Assembly (NCBI RefSeq): GCF_037975245.1
Contig: NC_092577.1
Span: forward strand, 27,682,898 to 27,746,897
Length of the DNA: 64,000 bases
Source: Apostichopus japonicus
Taxonomy: Eukaryota > Echinodermata > Holothuroidea > Aspidochirotida > Stichopodidae
Direction of reading: 5' to 3'
Part shown: positions 50,101-60,079 of the stretch, in pieces
Layout: each line of letters starts with the position of its first letter
Numbering within the stretch: the stretch's first letter is position 1
Made by a program: the position numbers and the translations under genes
The notes under the pieces: model-generated
Database searches by the model: none
What the model was told of the DNA's origin: nothing
What the model saw: only the letters and a program-made list of their open reading frames with translations

Positions 50101-53083
50101 TAATTGTAAAAAAAGTGGACAATACGAGTATAGGGCTGTCTTGATCTGGCCGCATGTGTAGACTATTTTGTTTACATTTGTGAAATGAACATGCTGACAT
50201 AGGCGGTCGCGGTGATTTTACGGTAAATCGTTCGCACCATAAGGGCAACAGCAAATAAATTTCTTTCTTTCGATTGCGACAGCTTTTCTCCAACCCACCT
50301 GGTCAGAGTGCATTTAGAATAAGAAACACCGAATCTACTTTGGAAGTTTGTTTACCGAAATTCATCAGTAAACGGGTATTGAGACTTTAAAAGAACAACT
50401 CATATTTCAAAGATGTCCTCACCTGTGTTTGAACACCATCAGAGCCATCAAGGAGCTCTGCATGGATGTTGAGGACTCTAAGTTTGATGTATTCTACGTA
50501 AATGAGGGCAGCAGATGGAGACTGGAACATCCGGGCAATGTCACAGGCAACTAAATCAAAATAGAAGTTACATAATGGACTGACATTAACAACATATTTC
50601 ATTGTGTTGGTGTAATGTTCTGCTCAAATCAATCAGTCATTTTTTTTTCTGTCATCTTAGGCGATATAGCTCTTACACAAACTGACGACTTCAGAATTTA
50701 AGTATTCTTATTAACTTGATAGGATGTTGCCTCACCTGTGAGGTCAAGGGTCAATAGATGAAAGAAGCTGCGAGGTCTATAAACCACAACTTCCAGTCCT
50801 GTAGGTGGATAATCGTTGATGTGTCCAGGACGGGTGGTTTGTGATGCATGGACAGCAGCAAGCATGGTTTGAAACACGCGAGCAAGGTCACATGCAGCTA
50901 TTGGAAAGACAAGAGAGAATTGATTGCCAAATGGGCACGTTAAGATGTCAGTGGAATTAAAGAATATATAATAATGATATAAAGTCATCTTGGGGTTTTA
51001 TTTGTCTCACTAGAACAGCACATAGACGAGGCAGAGTTTATCTATTAAAATTTATCATATTGTAAATCGAAGTATATTTTAAATTCGAGGAATAACTGAT
51101 GATTTGTGAAAATATCAGCGACAATCAACGATGTTTGAATTACTATCCAACTTTCGCCCAATCTCTTCCGTACCCCAAACTCCATCCCCTTTCAACCCCC
51201 CCCCCACCTCCACCCCCTCCTCCACGTTGTACTATCCCATGGGCAACATTCAAACATAATAGGACAACTCACCGGTAACATCAATCCGAAGGTTCAGTAA
51301 ACTGGCCGGTGGTCGATAAAGAACAAGTTCCTTTCCGGTCTTCTGTTTATCGCTACAACAAAATCAAAACATACCTGATTAATAAATGCACGGTTTAGGT
51401 AAAGAAGTTCGATATAGCAGAACAGTATGTAAATTGTTATGAAGGAAGCAAATGCCAATTGAAAGTACTCACGTGGTCAAGGTCATTCCAAGGTCAGTGG
51501 TTGATTGAGAAATATCAAAGAGGCAGATGAGGACATTCCTTACGGTAGTCTGGTCCTGTCCAAGAGGAAAACAAAATAGTTGAAGATGAAACAGACAAAT
51601 CCATTCTATCACTTGTAACTGCAAGTTACTTACAAATTTACCGACCTGACGAGAGAGTGATCAAGGAGTACTGCTTCGGGGGCTAGGGTTAATTAGGGGC
51701 ACTGGAAAATTATGGAAGATACCCGGGAAAATAATGGATAAAGAATGGTCACTGTATGCTCATTTCGGAAGATATCTTAATTAGGGGTCCGGTGTCGTGA
51801 GAGCTGTCGCCAGCGGCTATTAGACCTGGCTCTCTGCACCTTCGGATTATATAGGGCTCAAACTACAATGGAGGAAGTTTCTTCTTATACAGCCCATAAT
51901 AACAACATTTTCTTTACTCTTTTTTTTTTGGATAACATTTACATATGACAATACCCATTACCAGGGTGTCTATCCGGCTTATAAAATATATGTGACATTA
52001 TACCAGGGTGTCTATCCCGGCCTATATAGTATATGTGTAACATTACCAGGGTGTCTATCCCGGCCTATATAATATATGTGTGACATTACCAGGGTGTCTA
52101 TCCCGGCCTATATAATATATGTGTGACATTACCAGGAGGTCTATCCGGCTTATAAAATATATGTGACATTACCAAGGTGTCTATCCCGGCCTATATAATA
52201 TATGTGTGACATAACCAGAGTGTCTATCCCGGCCTATATAATATATGTGTGACATTACCATGGTGTCTATCCGGCCTATATTATATATGTGTGACATTAC
52301 CAGGGTGTCTATCCCGGCCTATATAATATATGTGTGACATTACCAGAGTGTCTATCCCGGCCTATATAATATATGTGTGACATTACCAGGGTGTCTATCC
52401 GGCCTATATAATATATGTGTGACATTACCAGGGTGTCTATCCGGCCTATATAATATATGTGTGACATTACCATGGTCTTATGAAGATCCTGAGATGTTGT
52501 TCTTGTCTGCATCTTGTTGATCTTCTCCAGATAACGAAGGATTTTTCTTATTTGCTGATCACGAATCCTCTCTACAAGTTTTGAATAACAAAGTTATGGA
52601 AGAGTTTATGTGAACAGGTTCTGTTTTATAGAACATAACTTACTGTGGATGGGATGGAGAAGGGGGGGGGGTGGAATAGATGAAAGCCAGGTTGTCACCA
52701 AATGCTTGTACAATATTTATTAACAGAAATCACAGAAATAGAAGCCATGCTCTTATAACCAAATCATCTACAATGGATATGAAATATTTTTCAAATGTTA
52801 CTTTACGGACGAATCAATTTGGTCATTAACGGAGATCTCGTATACATGTTATATAGCGATCTCTTCTTTAAATGGTTGTTTTAAGCTCTATAGCATTCAG
52901 GCGACAGAGACTGTTCCTCGAGTTAAAATGCTTGACTGAAATGTTCCGATTGATTCAGTGTACCATTTTAAACGATACAGATTCTGAACAACTTGGAATA
53001 TATACAACATATACAATATATACAATATGTACAATGTATACAATATCTTATTAGTTATGTTGTAATCCATTGATGTGAAGAAG

Positions 53084-53118
<35 letters not shown>

Positions 53119-54040
53119 GTATATATATATATATATATATATGTACGTATATCAAATAACCAAGACATAAAGTAAACTAAATAAGATATATAACTCACTG
53201 ACTAGATCATTTTAACTAACCTCGTCGGTTCTGACGCCGCAGTTTTCTTATCAACCTAGTCATAGTCTTCCAGGAGCCGTTTTCTTTAAAAACCAAAACC
53301 AAATCAAATATGACGACAAGCACATTATGCCTGCAGAGCGAGTGATACAATGCCACATGTTGTATGACAATAGTGTACATATTATCTAGGAGATATGTAA
53401 TCCTATTAAAACCGTACGTAATCCAAACGCTGGATTAATCCATTACCTACGAGGCGGCTATATTTTGAAAGTTGGGAGCAGCTGCGCAACTATTAACAAA
53501 GGGTCCGGGCCAAAGATAAGTTGGGCTACTAAAACAGGGTTCGGGTCCGGGCTTCGCCCCTCACTTTGGGAATCAAGTAGGCTATGCTAGCCTTATTCAG
53601 TTCTACCAGGTAATGTTCGAATGGGACATCGATTCCGAGAACGGGCATATAGCCCTTCCGTAAAATTATCAGGCGATAAAATAATATGAACACAGCCAGG
53701 ATTGTTTACATATTGCTTATGCTATAATCATGATACAAAAGGCATCACCGGTTCCAACCCTTCCGCCTGCCCCCACCCCCACCAACCCCACTCCCTCCTC
53801 CTCCCACCGTGGATGTGGACTATTTCTTATAATATTTACAAGGGAATACTTCCTGTTTATATCGGAGACAGCAAACATCGATCTTGCTTCATTAACATAT
53901 TCTGTTAACATAGCGATACAAATTTATGAAAATAGGTGCAAGTACTCACTGACTCCATTTAGCCATTCTCGGATGATGTTGATAAATCCTTCAACGAGAA
54001 ATGGCAGAAAGATCAGAAATAGTTTAAGAGATAGTAGCAT
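47166..54040 (-). CDS. LsmAD-domain protein of unknown function, 12 coding exons
   Basis: Minus-strand exons in order: 54040-53950, 53283-53221, 52571-52471, 51555-51473, 51352-51273, 50897-50736, 50550-50423, 49441-49368, 48835-48756, 48476-48358, 47950-47859, 47340-47166. All introns are GT-AG and phases join to 415 residues. Residues about 328-385 match the ataxin-2 LsmAD domain: GWDVNDMF, a TNE block, FGFKSTFD, SEYT, then ERACRLADEIEG. The tail (about 395-411) is a lysine/arginine run that looks like a nuclear signal. Residues about 1-22 are strongly hydrophobic, which would suggest a signal peptide or anchor and conflicts with the tail. Residues 31-85 are charged and helical. Exons 5-7 carry a repeated pattern: YRP, then D(V/L)T, then ACD(L/I)AR(V/M)FQ. 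No Lsm domain is seen before LsmAD. The start is uncertain: the frame stays open upstream to an acceptor at 54124. Known LsmAD proteins bind RNA; a role here is not established. Confidence 0.8.
48865..48955. repeat. (AAT)n/(ATG)n trinucleotide microsatellite
   Basis: Runs of AATAATAAT and GATGATGAT in the LsmAD gene, starting about 30 bp outside the exon 48756-48835, so just upstream of that exon's acceptor on the minus strand. Confidence 0.9.
49125..49245 (-). repeat. tRNA-derived SINE (family S2)
   Basis: On the minus strand, GGTGCTGTGGCCGAGTGG is an A box of serine/leucine tRNA type and GGTTCCTTGTTCGATACCC carries a B box. The body continues with GGCTCAAGTTCATCC. A truncated relative is at 651-706. 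Intronic in the LsmAD gene. Confidence 0.7.
51950..52470. repeat. 43-bp minisatellite abutting a splice donor
   Basis: About twelve units contain ACCAGGGTGTCTATCCCGG and CCTATATAATATATGTGTG, then ACATT. The array ends exactly at the donor of the LsmAD exon 52471-52571. The true junction on the minus strand reads CCATG|GTAATGTCACAC, and most units repeat CC(C/A)TGGTAATGTCACAC. Confidence 0.9.
53083..53145. repeat. (AT)n microsatellite
   Basis: A long ATATAT run with one ACGT interruption, in an intron of the LsmAD gene near the exon at 53221. Confidence 0.95.
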
Positions 54041-54254
54041 GGTTAAAGCTCTTCGAGATAATAACACAACTGGATCGCTGTATGTATCAATATGAAGTGA
54101 TTGTGCGGTACGTGGTAAGTTTACTGTAAACAAAACAATATTGGTTTTATTTGTTACGCAATAGGATATAGGTATACGCATCTACGCGTTGTAAGAACGC
54201 AATTCGTGTTATTTATAGAACGCAGAGCGCATCTGGACGTTCTTGACTGTGTGA

Positions 54255-54433
54255 CAAAGAGGCAGATGAGGACATTCCTTACGGTAGTCTGGTCCTGTCC
54301 AAGAGGAAAAGATGAAACAGACCCATCCATTTTATCACTTAACTGTAACCAGGGAGTTTTTTCCATAACAACTCCCTACTGTAACTGCAAGTTACAAATT
54401 TACCGACCTGACGAGAGAGTGTTCAAAGAGTAC
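54255..54433 (-). pseudogene. Partial duplicate of an LsmAD-gene exon and its flank
   Basis: This matches 51516-51671, which is the start of exon 51555-51473 plus its upstream intron. The duplicate keeps the splice acceptor CCTCTTGGACAG and the codons for DQTTVRNVLICLF, then diverges and loses the rest. It lies upstream of the first coding exon, so it is probably a non-functional segmental copy. A 31-bp hairpin has been inserted into it at 54350-54380. Confidence 0.7.
54345..54385. mobile_element. Micro-hairpin insertion with 5-bp target duplication, copy 2
   Basis: A 31-bp segment (54350-54380) with CAGGGAGTT, a short T run, then CCATAACAACTCCCTACT, flanked by GTAAC at 54345-54349 and 54381-54385. 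The paralogous sequence at 51615-51619 has a single GTAAC and no insert. Same arms and core as the copy at 3587-3623. Confidence 0.75.
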
Positions 54434-56366
54434 ATATACATACTTATACCGCAAAGCGTTAACACGCTATAACAGATAGGCCTACGTGATTTACAACATT
54501 GGTGGACTGTTTTATAGATGGATGCGCGCAGACGCGTCACATGTAGTGGTTTCGATGACGCTCGTGGGCTGTTGCTTAGCATCTTTACGTCCGTAAACAA
54601 GACGGACTGTTTCTAATCGCTTTAGTTTATAAGGATAGTCATCGACTTGCAGCAGCGCAACGATATGTGCGCATGCGTCGCGAAGTCAAAATACATTTCT
54701 TTTAGCATTATCGTCGCAAACCACGGGTTATGTACCCGTTGTTGTGCCTTGACCAGTGAAACACTTAGTGATATTTGACATCATCGATTATATAATATGT
54801 GGCTGGCCTATATATATATTTCATGGAAATATTAGGGAGGGAATGTAAGCCCCCATATGTAATTGTCAGCTCTTTCATCAAGTTCACGAAATTTTTCCGG
54901 ATTACAAATAAGGCTTCCGGACGTTGAAGTTTTGGCTTTTTCCTTAAAAATTTCGAAATGTCGAAAATGTCGAAAGTTTGAAGGAAACACCGAAATCATT
55001 CAACAGTTTAATTGGACCTTTCTTTATGCCCTCATACACTCTACTTCTTTATATAGTAGCACCTAACTATGTAATTATCCCGAATTTTCAAAAAAGTTGA
55101 TATTTTGAGATTAAAATAGTCTGCTGACCATTTTGAGATAAAACGTTCCAATTTCAAGGAATATATCGAAAAATTTTTGAAATATATCAGGATTTAAATT
55201 TGTGTCATGAGTGTGTCATTTTGTCTAGTCATGATGACAAAGTGTTGCCAGGAGGTGGAAAAATGGCTCTTCTCTTAGCAATTCTTTTTTTCTCTATTCA
55301 TTTTTACCTTCTTTCATTTCAAGCTAAATTTACACACTTGACACTGAAGAATGAAAGCATAACTTATTAGGTACATGCTCAGAAATTCAACATGTTCGAT
55401 CCACCATTATTTTGTGAAGCCCAACTTTATAACGGAAAATAGGTACTGCAATAAATAATAGGCTAAGTCTATAAAAATCAAAGCAAATGAGAATCGGTCT
55501 GTAATATTTTGATTTTGTTCAAGCCATCACCTTTGTCTGTCAAAGAACTTTTAAGTTGCTATTTCCCTGCAGGGTGGAATAAACATGTTTTTACCTTTTG
55601 GAGGGTATGTCGTTCATCTCTATCACATAGACACCTGATGATGGTTGGTGTGCTTCTGCTACCTTAACTAAGACTCTTCTAAGATGGGTAAATATATTAT
55701 TAGAGAATTATTTTGTATACAAGCATTAACATATGCCAGTAGCAGCGGCAAATAAGGTATAGGAGGCTGAAATTTTATGGAAACAGCCAGATGCGATTGA
55801 AGGATCGTGTGGAGGAGGGGGCATTCCCGCCCTCCCTCCTTGCGCACGCCATTGGAGTTTAGTGCTGTTGCCAGATAATGGTACCGCTTGGAACCATATC
55901 GTGACCGGGTTTGCGTTACTTTGACCAAACAGCGTAATACAAAAACATTACTGGATCTATTCACTTGTACAAATAACGAATTGTAAACGAATTTAATTTT
56001 CAGTCTTCTATTTTGCTCATTTGGAACCCATGAAAGGGGTTTTCTTATATAATCGTCCCTGGTCCTACCGATGGAATACCATTACACGGTGCTTTTTCAG
56101 GGACCGTAAGTTTCCTTGATGAGGTCGAGTTTGATTTCCCAGATTGCGAGAAAATATGCTACCAAATTAGATTTTGCAGCAAATGATAATAATGAAAGCA
56201 AATGATCCTCACCGACGTACCTCAAGTAAGAGTAAATTAATCTCCATATGCTTAACGTCTTTTTAAAATTTTATATATACATCAATTGAATGTTTCATAC
56301 GTGTTACCGAAGCCGATTAAAGAGCTAAACGTTCACTGTGAAGTCTCGACTGCTCATATAGAGTAA
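54434..56366. other. Upstream flank of the LsmAD gene, no gene seen
   Basis: AT-rich with short unsupported open frames. The promoter of the minus-strand LsmAD gene is expected in or near this stretch, but I see no decisive core promoter or first exon. Confidence 0.4.
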
Positions 56367-56791
56367 ATACGGAAGCGTAGAAGGGACATTGCATTGACTA
56401 GGTAACGGATCTCGTCAATGCAACAATTTTCTGCAAATTGACGAGTTGCACACTTACTACCATCTCGACAAAACGACAAAATTCAGAAAATTGACGTTTT
56501 GAAGAGATAACGGATCTCGTCAATTTGCAGAAAGTTGTTGCATTGACGAGATCCGTTATCTCGTCAAAACGTCAATTTTCTGAATTTTGTCGTTTTATCG
56601 AGATGGTAGTAAGTGTGCAACTCGTCAATTTGCAGAAAATTGCTGCATTGACGAGATCCGTTATCTCATCAAAACGTCAATTTTCTGATTTTTGTCACGT
56701 TACCATCTCGACAACTCGTCAATTTGCAGATAATTGTCGTTTTGTCAAGTTGGTAACGCGTCAATGCAATGTCCCTTCTACGCTTCCGTAT
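56367..56791. mobile_element. 425-bp foldback element with perfect long inverted ends
   Basis: The ends are perfect inverted repeats of at least 31 bp; the left one starts ATACGGAAGCGTAGAAGGGA. The interior is built of many alternating direct and inverted copies of GACGAGATCCGTTATCTCGTC, AAAACGTCAATTTTCTG and CTCGTCAATTTGCAG. There is no transposase. The target duplication is not obvious. Confidence 0.85.
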
Positions 56792-57136
56792 GTAAACATA
56801 TTGTCGTACAGGTTTGAGAAGTAAGAAAGCAAATGGACCACGTGAATGGCATTAATATCCATTGTTATGAATTTGTTTTAAATAAGGCAGATGTGGTTCG
56901 TCATTGAGTATCGATAAAGTCCATTAGTGAGTTACGTGTTCGACATAATGGGGAATACTTGGTATTCCATTAATGGCAGTTATCTTCATCTGTTCATTTG
57001 TCATCCGAATGTAGTTCATTGAAATAGAATAAAGAACAAGGAATCGGATAATATTCTTCCGAGATCAAACTAGTTTTATCCTGAATCGTGTACAACTAAC
57101 AGATCGAACGAAGAGTTGAAGACATTCCCGAAGATC

Positions 57137-57300
57137 ATGTGTAGTATCTGTTCCCTTTCGAGGAAAATTGTGATACACACCCCACGATGATCACACAGTC
57201 TCGATGCAAGGGGCCTGGGGTTGAGAGCGGATCAGACGTACGGTAGTTTGGTTTTCGTGCCCAGGTTCTTTCTTGGGTGACTTTTCTTAAAAGTCTCCCC
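57137..57300 (+). repeat. Dispersed repeat, copy 2 (shared with 42678-42845)
   Basis: GATCATGTGTAGTATCTG through TTTCGTGCCCAGGTTCTTTC, matching the copy inside SLC18B1 copy B with scattered substitutions. Confidence 0.75.
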
Positions 57301-57673
57301 GGTATTCAATCATGGGAGAATGATCGACAGATAGATTTTGCTGACACTTTATAACTCAATTAAATAATGAATAAGGCAGAATTTTAGTTTTGTTATGTTA
57401 TAATACAAAACAAAACAGACAACTTTGAGTCCAATAATGTTTCTGTAGCTATTCCAGTATTTTTCAAGATATGTTTCGTTAAAGATACTTATTTCTGGAA
57501 TATTCGTTTAGGCTAACTTGATGGTGACGTCGGCTCCTCATGGTAGTTCTTATAGTTAATGTTAATCCGTTGGTTTTGAGGTCAACCAGAACACGTTCGT
57601 TAAACTTCATTTAAGCAACAGAGCACCCTTGGATGGCATTCACCACCATTTGTCCTTAATAAATTTGTAATAA

Positions 57674-58327
57674 TTTGCAATTGCATCAGGTCTGGCACCG
57701 TACATCGTAGAGGCAAACCAGAATAAATTCAATACATCCGAGACTCTGGACTTCATCTCTACAATAGCCTTTCGTACAGCTGATGGCCCAACGTACCGAA
57801 ATCCAGTCCTGCCACTTCCAAAGACAGAGCCAACCAACATCCTGAAGAAGGCCAATGACTGGATATTCTTGATGGATGAGGAACACAAGCAAATAGTGTT
57901 CCCTCCAGAAATTACTGAGACCGCTAAGAGACCAGATATCACCATCTTCTCTAAGAAAACAAAGAATGTTATCATCATAGAGCTTACAGTTCCTATGGAG
58001 GAGAATCTGGCAAATGCATATGCTAGAAAGAAGTGTAAATACCAAGACCTAGTGGCTGACTGCGAGAGCAGAGGATGGTCTACATACTACTTTCCGATAG
58101 AAGTAGGAAGCAGAGGCTTTTGCAACACATCAGTCAACAAATGTCTTGCATCCTTGGGCATCCCTAAAGGAAAGAAGAAGGCTATAACCGATACAGCAGC
58201 CAATATCACACTCAGAGCGAGCTACATCATCTGGCTATGCAGAAACTCAAAGGCATTCAGACAGATGGAGCTACAAACAACACCAGCAATTTGCTCTGAG
58301 GGAAGTGGGATGGTTGAGCGCTCATAA
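57674..58327 (+). pseudogene. Retroelement-like open frame with PD-(D/E)XK-type nuclease pattern
   Basis: The frame is open for 217 codons from just after TAA at 57671-57673 to the stop at 58325-58327, but has no clear start codon, so it is probably the 3' part of a larger ORF. It contains KRPDITIFS, a short gap, IIIELTVPMEENL, then KKCKYQDLVADC, GWSTYYFPIEVGSRGF and SLGIP. RPD(I/V) followed by IELTVP is a pattern I associate with C-terminal regions of repeated, transposon-related ORFs in marine animals and with PD-(D/E)XK-like nuclease folds. No reverse transcriptase is attached here. I see no splice context. A domesticated single-exon gene is a less likely alternative. Confidence 0.5.
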
Positions 58328-58937
58328 AACCAGGTTTAACCCACCAAAGTCTGGTGCCAAGTCCAGAGACCTTAGAGCAAACTAATCTAGACAGAGATAT
58401 TCTGCATAAGGTGAATTTTTCCCTACTAAGTCACCTTCACAGAGTGATGTACCAGGAGTGCTTATCTTCAAACGGATAAAAATAGGCTCCGAAGGTGACA
58501 GCGCTGGTGTTCTACCAATGAACTATTCCTGTCATTTGAGACCATATAATCTTAATTTTTTCCCATTGAGTTTTGTAGTGCACCTGAGGAACCAGTCCGA
58601 TGGGCTGTGTACTAAACTAAAAGGACCAGTCACTTTAACTAGTGAACCTCAACTGTTTAAAGGGTCATTCCAAAAACAACAAAAAATAAGTAATTGTGTT
58701 ATAGGAATACAACCCTAGCTAGACTGCGAGCAATGGTTGTTTAAGGTCCACGGCATATGAAAGTTAATTTTGTTCCTGAAGTTATCAAAACACAATACGT
58801 GTTTTTTTTTTTTTTTTGAATCTCAAACAAATTTCTTAAGAATCACTGTTTCCGAAACTACCTACTATCCGGTATGAGAATTTGCTACAACACTATGGCT
58901 TAGAGTGTGGCTTAGAGTTGGACCATATTGGACCTTA

Positions 58938-59188
58938 GAGTCGGAGTGTTAGCTCAGTGGTTAACGCCGGTGCCTTTCAATCATAAGATGCCCGGTTCGA
59001 GTCACTCCCAGATTAATGTATGTCGTCCAGTTACAGAGTTGTTGACAATTAACAATTCATAATCATGGACGTTAAATATGAATGTAAGAGACTGGCTTCG
59101 GTCAGCTTCCGGCTTTGATAAGCCAATGAGGCTTCTTCGCGAGTTCCTGCTTGCAGGAGGATCTAATATACATACATACATACATATT
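58938..59188 (+). repeat. tRNA-derived SINE with CATA tail (family S1, copy 2)
   Basis: The tRNA-like head GGAGTGTTAGCTCAGTGG pairs at its acceptor end with CACTCC; B box GGTTCGAGTC at about 58994-59003. The body GAGACTGGCTTCGGTCAGC is followed by GCTTGCAGGAGGATC and (CATA)n. It matches the minus-strand copy at 10845-11097. Confidence 0.8.
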
Positions 59189-59559
59189 GACACTTTTGTT
59201 TCTTGCAAAAGTGATATAGATTGAATTCTATGTATGTTAACTTTTTTATCTCATGGTCTTGCTGGCTTGTATGTCTCTGGCATTGTAACGAATATAATGC
59301 TTGTTTTGGTGTAGGTAGTGTAAATCTTTGCCAACACATTTATGTCAAACAATGAGTTTAATTAAGTTCCTGCAAACCCTTGTGAACCGCATGACTGTTT
59401 GAATGTTTTGCTGACTTACCACAAATAACCCATTGCAATAGAATTCATTCACCTTCAGAGTGACAAGATAAAAAAAACGGCTTTTAAGGAATTCGATGGC
59501 GCTAGTTTGAAACAGGGTGTTTTTTTTAATACAAAATAATTATATGGCTCTTAAAGGCA

Positions 59560-59890
59560 TCCGTAGATTCACTTTTAGGAGAATAGCGCCTCATCAGGCC
59601 ACGTATTCAGTGGACGGTGGCTGCAAGCATGCCGGTCGCAGAGATGTCACCACCTCTGGCCAAAGGCAAGGATTCACGCACGCCACCTAGTACGCTTCTG
59701 GTCGATTTGACCGACCCTCTGCGCATCCTCCCGGGTTCTTTTGCGACAACAAGGGAGACATGGCACGAGATCCTAAGCCACAAAAAGTACCATACCTACA
59801 GCCAAAGGTATTATCGCCAGAGGCCTGTCTTGAACCCTAGCCACGATTTACACGACCGACGAGGAATGAGTCTTTCGTCACCCTCTTAAC
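59560..59890 (+). other. GC-richer open frame, unidentified
   Basis: An open frame (ATG at 59617-59619 or upstream, stop at 59887-59889) of about 90 residues is proline-, threonine- and arginine-rich, with better than local GC content. I recognise no domain and see no splice partner. It may be a remnant of a mobile-element ORF. Confidence 0.3.
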
Positions 59891-60002
59891 AGCATCGGCC
59901 ACCACGTTAGCTAGTAAATTATGTGGTTGAATTAATATATCAAGACTTCAGCGTCGACTACTGAAAGAGAAAAAGAAATTTATAACGTGTATAACCAACC
60001 AT

Positions 60003-60072
60003 TGATGGAGTCGAACTCAAGTTTCATCGGGTTACCAGTCCACTGCTCTACCATCTGAGCCACTAGACGAGT
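60003..60072 (-). repeat. tRNA-like sequence (SINE head or tRNA pseudogene)
   Basis: On the minus strand, GGCTCAGATGGTAGAGCAG is an A box and GAGTTCGACTCC a B box at tRNA spacing; the anticodon loop CTGGTAA would be threonine type. Anticodon and acceptor stems pair poorly. Confidence 0.55.
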
Positions 60073-60079
60073 TAACTTA

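Noticed and set aside
57640-58045. Minus-strand open frames over the retroelement-like ORF
   Set aside because: They are antisense to the longer + strand frame that carries recognisable motifs.
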